Origin: Calonectria ilicicola
Taxonomy: Eukaryota > Ascomycota > Sordariomycetes > Hypocreales > Nectriaceae
Direction of reading: 5' to 3'
Assembly: GCA_020809705.1 (NCBI GenBank)
Contig: CP085831.1
Coordinates: forward strand, 5,208,001-5,272,000
DNA: 64,000 nucleotides
This document shows positions 1 to 11,100 of the stretch, one piece after another. Both the position numbers and the translations under genes were made by a program. The notes below the pieces were generated by a model. It saw only the letters and a program-made list of their open reading frames with translations, had not been told where the DNA came from and searched no databases. Every line of letters starts with the position of its first letter. The stretch's first letter is position 1.

Positions 1-840
1 CCAAGGGCTATCTGACATGGCGTTGAATTTTCGAGCATAAAACTTGTCATATTTTGTTTGCATCAAGACATAATCATTGATGCGAACAATAGTATAGCCG
101 TCCTTTTTGTCTTGGGAATACGGGCGGCGGGTCTCGGATACCACGTCTAGATATCTCGCCATTTTAAAGACAGTATTATTCTGATTCTTTTGGGGCGTGG
201 AGGCTGTCATCCAGATCTCCCCCTCTGTATCCCAAGATCTATGGAAGAAAAAGTCGATAGACCCGTCGGGGCCGATTCTTTTGGGAAAGGGGATTTCAAT
301 TGACCCACGTCGAATAAATTTCGGGTCATTGGGTTGGCTTGCTGGGTCTAAGACCCAGCTGATGGCTTCATATACCCACAAATCGTCACGCCAGATGAAG
401 GTGAGAAGTCTGAGTGATCCAGAGGCGCCAATTTGACCTGATGCACTCATCAGAGGACTGTTTGGGTTGAAAGAGCCCGACTCAAGTGTGGTGGTGGTGG
501 CAGTGCAAGCAGCGGCAGTGCCATAGCTGATCTGCAGTGGGGTTGAGGGGAAACCTCGGGATAGTGCATTTTTGTTGTTGTAAAGGAGTTTGCTTCAGTG
601 GTGCCTTGAAATGGGCCTGTCCGCGTTGATATACTCAGGTCTAGATAAGGTTCAAAGCAAAGGCTCATCAAGGTCATTGGAAATCTTCACTTCAAGGTTT
701 CTAAATCTACGGTATTGTACGGTGGACAGGGTACAGGCTGCCGCCTTGCCATCGCATCTAGAAGGCGAGAACAATCGGACTGCTCCTTAGATGGCTAGGT
801 CGAGCTGCCTCTTATAGGGGATATCCAACACAAAGCGCAT
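1..840 (-). pseudogene. Unknown protein gene, broken, runs off left edge
   Basis: Reading leftwards from an ATG at 840, a protein-like frame starts MRFVLDIPYKRQ and meets a TAA at 787-789 after 17 codons. The frame resumes with LFSPSRCDGKAAAC, shifts by one base near 652-660 and again in an A-run near 560-570, then runs without a stop from about 575 to base 1 (for example TFIWRDDLWVYEAISW and GSIDFFFHRSWDTEGEIWM). The residue composition is clearly coding and continues beyond the window. I do not recognise the family, and no signal peptide or membrane segment is visible. The stop (CAA to TAA would restore Gln) plus two frame changes suggest a pseudogene. Unrecognised small introns or sequence errors are the alternatives; the two shifts lie too close to their flanking coding stretches for ordinary introns. 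Confidence 0.45.
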
Positions 841-2364
841 ACACTTAAGGGGAGCGAAATCTGTGAAGTGCTAAGCCATTGAAAAGGGGAAGAAAGAAAA
901 AAAGAAAGTAACAAAAATGGCTCAGGGTCAGTCTGGAGAACTCTGTTTACTTATACACAAGTCTAGCTATCTAGCAAGGTCAATACGCCAAATAAGGCTT
1001 GCGGATACAAACTAAAAACAAGAAAGTTACCAAACATTGTAATAACCTAGAAATGCCATCCCTAATACCTTGATAGAAAAAGTCCGGAGAACTCATATGG
1101 AAACTTTGTTGCGGTATATATAGAATTATCATATCCAACATCTTGAAAATCTTAAATCAAAAAGCAATCATACATGATTCCACATTATTTGCCAAATTTG
1201 GGGCGGTAACACATCACAAACTAGCGCGGCTTCTCCGAACCGCACACCCAATATTTTAGCAGTTGTTACTGGCTGCAAGAAATCGAGCCCCTTCGGAGGG
1301 AGCTGTCTTAGATGAGACAAATATGCCACATTTCATTAGTCGCCACAGTTGCAAGACCTGCATCCGAAAAAAAAAAATTGCCCAAACAGGGAAATGGCGC
1401 AGCCTAATTTTGATCACTTTCATTTTTTTTCGCATCGCCATTATTGTCGTGGGGTCTAGATATCGTTGAGACTGTGTCATAGGTGGAGTGAATGCCAGCT
1501 AGGTACATGCATGCCTAATAGACATCACTCCATGCAAGTAAAAGATGATGAGTCCGTGAATCAGGGAATTAAAACTCACGCAGTAGTAAACATGCAAAAT
1601 ACCAGCAAGGAGATTATCCTGGCACGCCCCGATGCAACACCAAATCGTCAATGTAAATTTTAGCATGGGAAATGCCAGAGACCCTAGATAGACCTCCGTA
1701 CACTCCACGTGAGGTGGTAAATCATGATGGGGTTGCATGTATGCCTTGGCGGATCATTCAATAACCAAGTGCTGCAACATCCCGAAAAACACAGAGCCCC
1801 AGTTGAGTATCATCTAGGCCTTGCTTGATTTGCAGTGAAAAAATATATCGCCACCTATTCAGCACAACGGTTTATCGCGCCAAACGGCTTGGCAAAGTCA
1901 GACACCAAATGGCCGAATTCATTATGTTGAGATGAAATCAGCCCACACAATCACTCAATAATTTTCATGAGATCGACGCCTATTGCTCCCCTATTGCCGA
2001 TTATTTTCCGGGTGAATTGCAGTCAGCAATTTCCTTGCATGATGGGTGGCGACTCTCGGCTGACGCTAGTGCATTTTCGACGAAACAGGGAAAAAAAATG
2101 AAAGTGATGAGACGGAGGAAGCGCCCAGACATGTCCATTTGCCCCGATGTCTTAGCAGATCGAAAATTGAGCTCATCTTTTAACAAGGTGTAGACTTGGA
2201 CATATAAGCAAGGTTCCTCTTGTACAAAGTTAGCATAACTAACCTTAGTTCTTTCCAAGTGACATTCGCAATCCCGTCGGACACTCCCGCCACTAACTTG
2301 CTTGTTAGCGAGAGTGACAAACCTATCACTAATTCCCGAACTCTACCGGGCCGTATACTTCATA
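841..2364. other. Intergenic, no gene recognised
   Basis: Apart from the dispersed repeat at 943-1082, no convincing gene is seen. Short open frames here lack family motifs and splice support. There is an imperfect inverted repeat of about 35 bases (1396-1430 against 2091-2127, including an exact 18-base match). The right part should hold the promoter of the rhodopsin-fold gene that starts at 2365. Confidence 0.6.
943..1082 (+). repeat. Dispersed repeat, copy 1 (about 140 bases)
   Basis: From TTACTTATACACAAGTCTAG to ACCTTGATAGAAAAAGTC this stretch matches 60723-60862 in the same orientation, with differences that are nearly all C/T or G/A. Here it is bracketed by near-identical 13-mers, GTCTGGAGAACTC (931-943) and GTCCGGAGAACTC (1082-1094). 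No coding capacity is visible. It may be a MITE, a solo LTR fragment or another old repeat remnant. Confidence 0.7.
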
Positions 2365-3690
2365 ATGACGTTTGGCGGAACAGGGCCAGTGCCAATTCTG
2401 GTATAGTACTCCGTGTGTAACTTTGATTTTGTTCCTTATTCACACGTGTCTTAGGTTTGTGGATGGGTTTTAATTGGCGTAGCTGCCACCACCGTTGCTG
2501 CACGACTCTACCTCCGCCTTCAAATTCAGCGACGAAAATTAATGATAAGCGACGCTTTTATGATCTTAGCTTGGCTAAGCGGTGTCGCATCCACTTCATT
2601 TTGCATACCATTAATAAAACTGGGAGCATTGGACGCAAACGTCGCCACGACATTAATAGGATATGAAGGCACTCCAGAAAATATTCCCAAAATCTTTCAG
2701 GTAAGTTTAGCATTACTTTTATCAACATTAAAAATCTAAGTCATGTTGTCCAAAAAAATTGAAAGCTGACAGACCTGTATCAAGTTATTTCGATTGAGCC
2801 TTGTTCCGTTCCATTTAACGGCGTACTTATGCAAGATGACGCTGCTTTTGATGTATTTACCAATATTTCCCTACTACATGAGAAAAAAAAGAGCCATGAT
2901 ATGGGCCACAATCATATATAATGTTGTGGCTTTCATAGTGAGCATAGTGACATTATTTTGCCTATGTCAACCGGTGGATGCGATACAGTAAGCATCACGT
3001 CGGAATACTGATGCCAAAGCTAATTTATGTGACTGAGATAGTCATACAAACAAAACACCAACCTGCCCATCATATATGGGCTCAACGATGTTTCTATTTA
3101 GATGGGCGCTCAACACCTTGGGCGACATATTCGGTAAGCTGTGCTCGGCGACATCAAAAACATGCCACTAACACGGCCTGCTTTGGATATAGTCTTTATT
3201 TTACCCTGGTTAATTTTACCCAGTTTGAACGTGCTAAAACCGATTAAGATTGCGGTTTACACCACCTTGCTACTCGGTGGTATCACACTGACTTTTGCCA
3301 TACTGCGCTGCGCGGAAGCAGTAAAGGCCCAGATCGGAATTGGGGTTCCTATGAGCACTCCCAGTGAGTACAATGATAATTTAATCTTTCAGCTTGCATG
3401 TAAAGGCTAACAGCACCACAGTCCTGTGGCATGTCCTCGAGTGCAATCTTGGACTAGTCATCTCATGTGTACCATCCCTTGGGCCATACTTCAACCCTCA
3501 CCGCAACACGGGAGACGAGGAGTCTGGGGACCAGCCTCGAGAAAACAGAGGCTTCTGTGAAATACAGAAGACAATTGGATCATCGGGGTCCAAAAAAAAT
3601 CAAAACACCGACATTAAAAACTCCCAGTGGTCTGATGAGACAACACAGGATGATCGCGCGCTTGAATCAGCTTCGAATAGCTTGGAATAA
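2365..3690 (+). CDS. Fungal rhodopsin-domain integral membrane protein
   Basis: Proposed exons are 2365-2400, 2455-2700, 2773-2987, 3042-3133, 3193-3363 and 3422-3690, in frame throughout and giving 342 aa. The start FGGTGPVPILVCGWVLIG matches the usual family opening just before helix 1. Later landmarks are ARLYLRLQIQRRKLMISDAF (helix 1 and the conserved basic/SDAF loop), KMTLLLMYLPIFPYY (helix 3), NKTPTCPSYMGSTMFLFRWALN (extracellular Cys and helix 5), FILPWLILPSL (helix 6) and LWHVLECNLGLVISCVPSLGPYF (helix 7 and the family end motif). A hydrophilic tail of about 65 residues follows. These proteins (PF20684-type, seven helices, no retinal Lys required) sit in membranes; some resemble Pth11-like receptors, but no ligand is known. 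The first intron donor (GTATAG) is weak; the other donors are strong. No stop codon interrupts the model. Confidence 0.82.
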
Positions 3691-4329
3691 TTAAACCAAT
3701 ATGAAATAAAGCGTTTTATAAAACTTTAAATTAATGACTTCGGGTTATGTCTAGTAACGAACCTGTGTTGAAAAAGATTATGAAAAACTCTTGAACAACA
3801 ATCGCTTTTGCATAACAAAAGGCCATGTAATTGGGGGTCAAGATATTACAATACCTGTATTCATCAGTTCGGCTTTCTTCTTAAACACTGGATATATATA
3901 TATATTATTCAAGGAAAGGAGTTAGGATCAATGAGTAGTGTTCAGTAAATATTCATTCTAACTATGTCTTGAGCCCTGGCACAAATACATATGCCGCGTG
4001 AAAACTGGCAACACACGTCTCCAACAGATGACTTGACAATTCATCTGATCTCATTTAGGCTAGGTCTGTACTTTCTTGGCCTTGTTAAGTGTGCTTGTCT
4101 TTGTTAGATAGTTCGTCATCAAGATAAGCTATAGTCTAGAGCAGCCATCCGAAATTATCTGAGATGTGCAGCACGGATGAGTTGTCCTCACTCATTCTTC
4201 TTATAAATCGTTATCAGCCTCATTAAGAAGAGCCTTTTGCGCATTTTGCTCTACCTCGTCATTGGTGAATGCATTTTGGCTTCCAGGTTGGAAGATAAAC
4301 TGAACCACCTTTGTCAGTTTCGACTCATA
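3691..4329. other. Intergenic between convergent genes
   Basis: AT-rich spacer between the 3' ends of two convergent genes, with a short (TA)n run at about 3893-3904. No gene, repeat or RNA structure could be supported. Confidence 0.6.
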
Positions 4330-4917
4330 TCAATTCAGGCTCAACAGCCCACTCACATATGCTGGACCGCGAGATCCTGTATCCCAATTGAATTCCTCCG
4401 AGTAGCATAGGCTCCGTGTTCCACAAACCATGGTCCCTGGGGCATGTTGGCGAAAAGCGATCTCGTTTGTTTGTGAGAACCACATCTTGCGCCAGCGGCT
4501 TTTGATGCTACCAGACTTATTTGAGTCCAGGCCTTTGGTCTGATACGAAATGTTCCAAATTGACTCGTCCGTAGCACACAAGTCGCCTTGGGACGATGAA
4601 GTCTTGGCCTCAACGTATCCGATATTAGCACACGAGAGACCAGAATCGCTGACCGTAATTTCCGCATAACTTCCGCTCGCATCTTTATGCATGCATTTGT
4701 TGTCGCCGCTTGTAGGGTCAAATGAAACCGTAAAGGGGGTAGAAGGTCTACTCCCCAAGTTGACACAAGCATAAACATTCACGCCTGCATTGGGTGCGAT
4801 CAGAGTGTCAGCCAAGAATTACAAGTGCATTTTACTACGGCAAGACTGACCTGGTCCAGCGGCAACACTCGCGATCCAGGTCACTATAAAAGGAGCGGTA
4901 GCCAGTAGCCTAACCAT
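4330..4917 (-). CDS. Small secreted cysteine-containing protein
   Basis: The two exons on the minus strand are 4851-4917 and 4330-4784, giving 173 aa. The intron (4785-4850) has a GTCAGT donor, a GCTGAC branch site and a GCAG acceptor. Exon 1 encodes a typical signal peptide, MVRLLATAPFIVTWIASVAA, with a likely cut after the Ala-rich end. The mature protein is about 153 aa with six cysteines (YACVN, NKCMH, LSCAN, DLCAT, MVCGT, SLCYS), so up to three disulfides are possible. It has a late tryptophan-rich stretch (KSRWRKMWFSQ). No catalytic motif is visible and I recognise no family. Size, export signal and even cysteines fit the class from which fungal effectors and antimicrobial proteins come, but function is not shown. 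An in-frame Met at 4815 lies inside the proposed intron and would lose the signal peptide, so it is disfavoured. Confidence 0.75.
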
Positions 4918-6342
4918 TTTGAATAGAAGACTGTGGGTAGCAAGATTCAAAACAGATAACAATCAGTTTCGGAGCACAGTTGTGAAATCAGAAATAGATG
5001 TCCGATGGAGTGATACAAAATTAGCAAAATTCAGGTTCTGTGGCCTTTTTAAATTCAAGCGGTCCAAGCTGAAATTATAATCCATTATGTGGTTATAGGT
5101 CCTCTAACTGAGGTAGGACAGATGTGGAATGAGACTCTTGGGACACTCAACAATCCAGTTGTCGAATGGAACACACGAGACTTACGAGTATACTTTTCCG
5201 TCTTAGCTCATTATCATGGGTTATTATTCTTTTCCCCATTTCCCTCTAGTGCTATAATATTTCCTCCACTTTTGTACTTGAGATGACTCCATCCTGCTCA
5301 GGGGAGAGGCAGGTGATGCAACCGCCAAGCCTAAACAGAGTTCCTTCTCTACCTATTGGTGTAACCAGCAAGCTGACACCCGTAATATTCCCTCACAATG
5401 ACCCACCCAGCTGAATTCCATCAGCTAGCTTGTACTCAATTATCGGCCACCCGTTAGCGTTATGGGGCTATAATCACCCTCAACCCCTCACCAACCTGGT
5501 CGCAAAAATGCGCGACAGCCGCAAATCAATAGCCAAAGGGGTTGTGAAGCTGAGACATGCTGCTGCTAGTTTCCAATAATTCTACCCCGCCTTCGATCTA
5601 GACTCCTCTGCAAGTCAACTATCGAAAACTAATGCAAACCAAGTCACTCTATCACCCATCCTGGCCATAGTCATTGAGAAATCTAAGCTGAATTCGCCTT
5701 CATCATCCTTTCACAGGCTTCTTTTGGTTGGTTTGGGTGTTGGCCGATCGGATAACCCAAGTCCATGCATGACAGGCCATGCTCCCAAGCACACGTTTGT
5801 GCCGTAGCCAGTCAACCAGCCAGTCAGCCAGCCAACCAGCCAGCCAACCAGCCAGCCAACCAGCCAACCAGCCAGCCAACCAGCCAGCCAGCCACAAAAT
5901 GGCAATCAAGACCCAAAAAAAAAGAAAAAAAAGTCATCGACGCGTTAATCCTTGGAGTTTTCTGCAAGTCAACCGCCCCCCAAATTCTAATTACAAATTT
6001 TATCGGTCTTATCGACGCTTCTTTCCCCTCCCAGAAACCCCCAGTCAAATGAGGGTAAACAAGCCTGCAGCGAAATTAACGCATTATGAAACATTACCAA
6101 TCAAGACTAAACGTTCCTCCTATGTGTAAATACGGCCCGTTAGTGAGTTTAGAATTAATTTCCAATTCTTGAGAATACAGAAGAGAGAGGTTTGTCGAAC
6201 ACGCCAGGTCACTCAGCTGATAAGAACTGTGATCGTCTATTACCGCTCATTCTACCAATCCAAACAAGATTGCGCTCCCGTATTTTAAGTTCCATCCTAA
6301 CATAATACATATTTAATTAAATGAATGATGCCCATCAATTAT
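4918..6342. other. Intergenic with low-complexity tract
   Basis: No gene is supported. The stretch holds the CCAG/CCAA tetranucleotide array (about 5810-5892), an A-rich run just after it, and pyrimidine-rich promoter-like sequence. Open frames across the array are repeat artefacts. Confidence 0.6.
5810..5892. repeat. CCAG/CCAA tetranucleotide repeat array
   Basis: About twenty 4-base units of the form CCAG or CCAA follow one another, arranged partly as a higher-order CCAGCCAGCCAA pattern. Because 4 is not a multiple of 3, the array is open in several frames and yields artefactual WLAG/PTSQ-like peptides. It is followed by A-rich sequence (5914-5933). No evidence of transcription. Confidence 0.9.
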
Positions 6343-8139
6343 TCACCCTCTGCTATGTCTTCTGTACTTGGCCCGCCGCTGGGACCTGGCTCGTGTCCGC
6401 AACTCTGTCCCTGCCTTGATTCTCAAGGTTCGGCTATAGCGATGAACAATTGCAACGAGAATGACACCAAACACGACAATAGCAGCCTGGGTTCCGAAGC
6501 TCGCACCGTATCCCACCTTGGCTCCCCAGCTTTCTTGGAAGTACGCGACACTGAAGCCCCCAATGGTTCGAGTAAAATTTGACCATCCAGAGACTTCAGC
6601 TGCAGCTGTGGGATAAGAGTCAATAATATAAGCTGATACAGCCACTGAAAGCACAATGATGCCGAAACTGTGCAAGCCCCAGCCCATGATGACAGCTGCA
6701 GGGGATAAATGGCGCTCAAGAGCCTGACCAAGTAGGACAAGTCCAATAATCATAGGGACAGCGGACACATAGACCATAACTAATCTAGCCTCAGGCTCAA
6801 ACACGCCGTTGTGCTTCTTCACATACCGTCGAACAACAAACTCATTGGCGAAATTACTGAACGCTTCACCAAGTATGATGCCCACAATTGGTGAGAAGTA
6901 CAGGTATCCGATATCGGTATATGAATACCCATAACCTCCCATATCTCGTGAGGTTGCGAACAAAGTGGCGGTGGTGATGTTGATACCAATCACCCAAGCG
7001 AAACAAATGAGGCTAACACGTTAGTATTCAAGTCTCCAACTTGTGCGGGGACACTTACTAAGCCGAAAGAATTAAGACAAGGGCCGGTTTTGTGAGCATC
7101 AGGAAAAATCGCTTGAAAGACTGCAGCGGTGATATGAAGTAATTGCGCTGGTTTCGCAATCCCCATATCCCAACCATGCGAGACATTCGAGACGACAGGT
7201 CTCTGCCTCTTCGTGGCTGTTCGTGATCGGGAACCTCACGGTTATACCACGTCTCATCCAGGAAACAAAAGATCAGAATCATGTCAAGAGCGCAAACGGC
7301 AAGACAGATCCAAAAGACATTTTCCCACTTACCATAGGATCCCAAGACGAAGTAGCCAGAGAGTGGACCCGCGAACGGGGAGGTAATGTATAAAAGAGCC
7401 CAAAGGCCAATCTTTTGAGTTCTTTCGTGAAGGAAGAACAAATCTTTGATGACAGCGATCGAGATGGTCTGCGCCGATGTGATGAAGAACCCCATGAGGG
7501 CTCGCATAGCAAAAAATGTTTCGTAATTCGGCGCCACAGCTGCACCAATAGCAAAGCAAAATCCGAGTAGATTGCTCCAGAACAGGGCTGGTGCTCTGCC
7601 AAAGATACTAGTCAGGGGAACCCAAACTAAACTTCCAAGGGCCCTGAGATTGTTAGCTGATGAACGCCTGATGTATGGGTTGGATGCTTACAGCATCAAG
7701 ATGTTGATACTGTTGACGTTGTTAATATCGGCGATGGTCTTGTTCCACGCTTGGGCCTGGACAAAGATTGGCGCACTACCTGCTGCAGATGTGAAATCGG
7801 CGCAGAAGGCCCCCCACGCCACAACGAGTAGAACAGCGTGCTTCTTCCATGATGGCCAATTGAGTGGGTCGGCTTTATTGTATGAAGGTTGAGGGAGGAG
7901 GACAGTCTGGGTTAGTGTTAGTGGTCCGCCCAAAGGGCGTGTCATTTGCAGTAGAGTCTCCAACTTACATGGCCATCTTTGGCAACGCGCAAGGCTGATC
8001 GACGTCTCTCGTTGACATCGACGCTAAGAATGACTCCGCCTTCGGTTCGAGCAGCGGCAGGCATAGGCTCGGGACTTTTGCGCTTTCCACCATGTTCAAT
8101 GTCCTCGGATGAGGTCTGATCACGCCCTGACCAGGACAT
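6343..8139 (-). CDS. MFS transporter (DHA1-like, 12 helices)
   Basis: Exons on the minus strand are 7969-8139, 7692-7906, 7059-7643 and 6343-7012, in frame, giving 546 aa. The three introns (62, 48 and 46 bases) all begin GTAAG. A hydrophilic N-terminus leads to the fungal MFS entry motif PQPSYNKADPLNWPSWKK. Twelve hydrophobic segments follow, with a loop 2-3 motif (SLVWVPLTSIFGRAP), the helix 4-5 region RALMGFFITSAQTISIAVIKDLFF, the segment LLYITSPFAGPLSGYFV and a long central loop rich in charge (REVPDHEQPRRGRDL). This is the layout of plasma-membrane proton antiporters of the drug/polyamine type; the substrate cannot be told from sequence. The C-terminus is short and basic. No disruption is seen. 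Its neighbours share no obvious pathway. Confidence 0.9.
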
Positions 8140-11100
8140 GATGATTAAAAAAACGAGTAAAAACGGCTGAGTGTATTCAAAATATCACTATTGAATAGCA
8201 GAGAAATGCCTACATGGCTAATTTGGATGTGTCCATCATCTCATCACAGAGACATTTTAGTCTTAAAATACTCAGAGTCATGAAGCTTGTTTGGCTGATA
8301 AGGCAAGCCGTTAGAGATCTGCGCCAGGGCGACACGTACCGAGATTGCGAAGCAGCCAATCGGGGAGACTGGCGAGCACGGATTCAATCTTCACTCATTG
8401 GTGGTGCTGATCGTGCATTGTTCCAATCGAGGCTTGGGTGAATGTAGTCAGCTTACGGCCGTGCAAAATTACGCGTCGTCTTTCGTCCGCGAGCTCGCGG
8501 CTAGACGCACCTCGACTTGCCAATTGAAATGGCTTAACCGTACTCGGTTACTCGCCTATTTTAAACTATTTTCTTGTTTCGCGAAGCGTCGGCAGCCAAA
8601 AATGACTGAAGGAATCTGAGCTAGGTGCCGCTGGTTCCCCCACAGCTATCAGGACCTTTTTTGGCCATCTTTTGGTGGTGACATGCAAGATGTCGAATGG
8701 CTGTGGCTTAGGTAGCAATCTCCAACCAATGGCCTACCAAGCCCTTGTCTCAGGTTTTGCTTCTGACAGCACACGTAGCGTATTCGCAATGCATGACAGG
8801 CGCTTAGAGAGATCGACGTCGGGTCATTTGTTCGCAATCATTCCCCGACCAAGGCATCATCCTCAACAGCCGTTATTCAAATCCTCGCCGAAATCAGGAT
8901 CCGTTGGTGTTGGAAAATTATGCGCATGCAAATGAAGCGGCTCAAGAAATGATGCTTATCCAATTCGCCAGAGTCGACAAGTGAGTCCAGATCGGGAGGA
9001 TCATCAATTACCGAATGACCATCCACATCAAATGCCACGGTATCCACCCGCGATGCGGGCGACATCCACGTCAGCTGGGGTTTCAACGTTGGGACGCCTT
9101 GGGACCCGAACCAATGGAAGAATGACAGCACTCTTAAACGCGTGGAAAGGCTCGATCCACGGTTCACAAGAATAATCATACATATCATGTGGAGCTCAAG
9201 ACACGCGCCCTTGAAACATACAACCAGTAGCAAAGCAGCACCGTCCACGGGTCATGACCAGCCAAGACATCTCGGGTACCTGAAGCCGACCTGCTCGAGA
9301 TATGCTTTTGTTATTGGACCCGCTCTATCACAAGCAACCCATTATCCACTTTTATGAATCACGAATCTTCACTGCCGGTCAAAGTATAAAACGTCATTAA
9401 TAAGCGCTCAGCTTACGCCTACACCGAAATAGCCAACAAACTTGATCCAAGAGTATTCCCACGACAAAGTCACTGTGTCTGTGGTTGATGTATTCTTTGG
9501 CAACAGCCTCGATGCCACAGATGAGGATGTATTGTTACAACTACCACACACACAAGGGCCATTCCTATTGCAGTAAAAGATACAAATGTCTAATATTGAG
9601 GCAGTAGATATCATGTCACCTATTTTGAGATAATCACATTGCGTTACAAATTATTCACCCTTATTTGATCGATGCCAGGTGCTAGATCAGTCCGATGAGT
9701 GTTAGAAACATGCCACTCTCACGATCACTAATCAATATGAAACAGAAAAGCTTGTATGAGCAGCAGCAATTGTCTCCGAGACTATTGCATCACTGCATTC
9801 ATTTGTGCACAAATACCTCAACAAATTTAAGATGGACATGGTAGCTGCAGTAGCTTGTCAGCCCATCTTCATGCAAATAGAACATATGACGCAATCTTAC
9901 AGTCCATTCAGTGCCTGCTGACTCAGACAGGCAGCAATGATCCCGCGACTACAGTCTTAAAGGAATCACAGAATTCTCATAACTGGGGCATTATATACTG
10001 AACCTTTGAAAAGATAAAAAGTGTATACGAAAGGTGAAACAGAAATTCGTAATATGGGGCAAAAGAGAGCCCTGACTGCGACGATCTTCTTTCACAACCA
10101 CGCATGCAAGTGCGAGTGCTTGGTTATTAACGCCCGATAAGCATCGCATAAAGTAGCTACTTCGTCAGAACTCGCTTGGGGCCTGTGATAGTGGCCAAAT
10201 TGAAGATAATCCATCATGTTCATTATCTTTAGAAATTTCAGATCGAACATTACGAATCCTTCGGCTCCTTATCAGCACTTCGGAATTTTGCAATTGGCAA
10301 AACCTCAACTTCTGGTTACCTCCATTTTTTTTTGGAAGTAAATTTGCAGCAGGACGTCGCGATAGCATGATGCAAGGAATTAGGTGGTTAGCTCCAAAAT
10401 CTGGTGTATTTAAAGGACCTTCTATGCTGCGTAGTTAATATTTCGATCTCCGAAACGACCTTTGGTACCACCTGTGAAGGATTATACCACCTCTACTTTT
10501 TGCCAGGATTTCCTAATTGTTGATTAGATAAAGGAATAAAAGGAAAGAATAAGACATATTTATATCCGGGTTATTCATGGAATATTCATTCATCGCCGTA
10601 CAACCGATATTTCAGGCCAATTGAGGTATGTAGTAACAGGTAAAAAAAAAAAGTCCTAGAGGCACCATCCTTCAAGTTATATGTCGTATCTTATCCCGTT
10701 CCAGTACGGAAGTATTATGGGTACAAAGACCTCGCCTGAAGTATACAAGTCCTTCGCTTTTCCAGATCATTAAGTTTTCAAGGTCTGACCAACTCTCGTC
10801 ACATATGTTTCATGAGTGCCGCTTAGACGGCACACTTAAAACTCGGAGCAGCTAACGGGGAGCCAGAGGGTGGTGCGTGCTGAAGCATGCACGCTCTTTA
10901 ATGTGATTTCCGCCACTAACCAAGTTTGCCATGGTGGTGCCCGCTCAGTCGTAAAACTTAATCTTTTCGATGAACAGTATCATGGGTTTTGTATTTCGCA
11001 AGTAGATGCAGTTGAAATGAAACCCTACCTGCGGTTTTTCTAGCTAAGCCTCGCTTTTTTCTTTTCGTAACTGCAACTTCCTGTGGTGGCTCGGGTGGAA

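Noticed and set aside
5703..6129. Several overlapping open frames with WLAG, PTSQ or NQPAS repeats
   Set aside because: They are frame readings of a CCAG/CCAA microsatellite, open in several frames on both strands, without start context, splice support or conserved flanks.
8877..9248. 123-codon minus-strand open frame
   Set aside because: No family motif, no signal or membrane topology that makes sense, and no splice partners; treated as chance.
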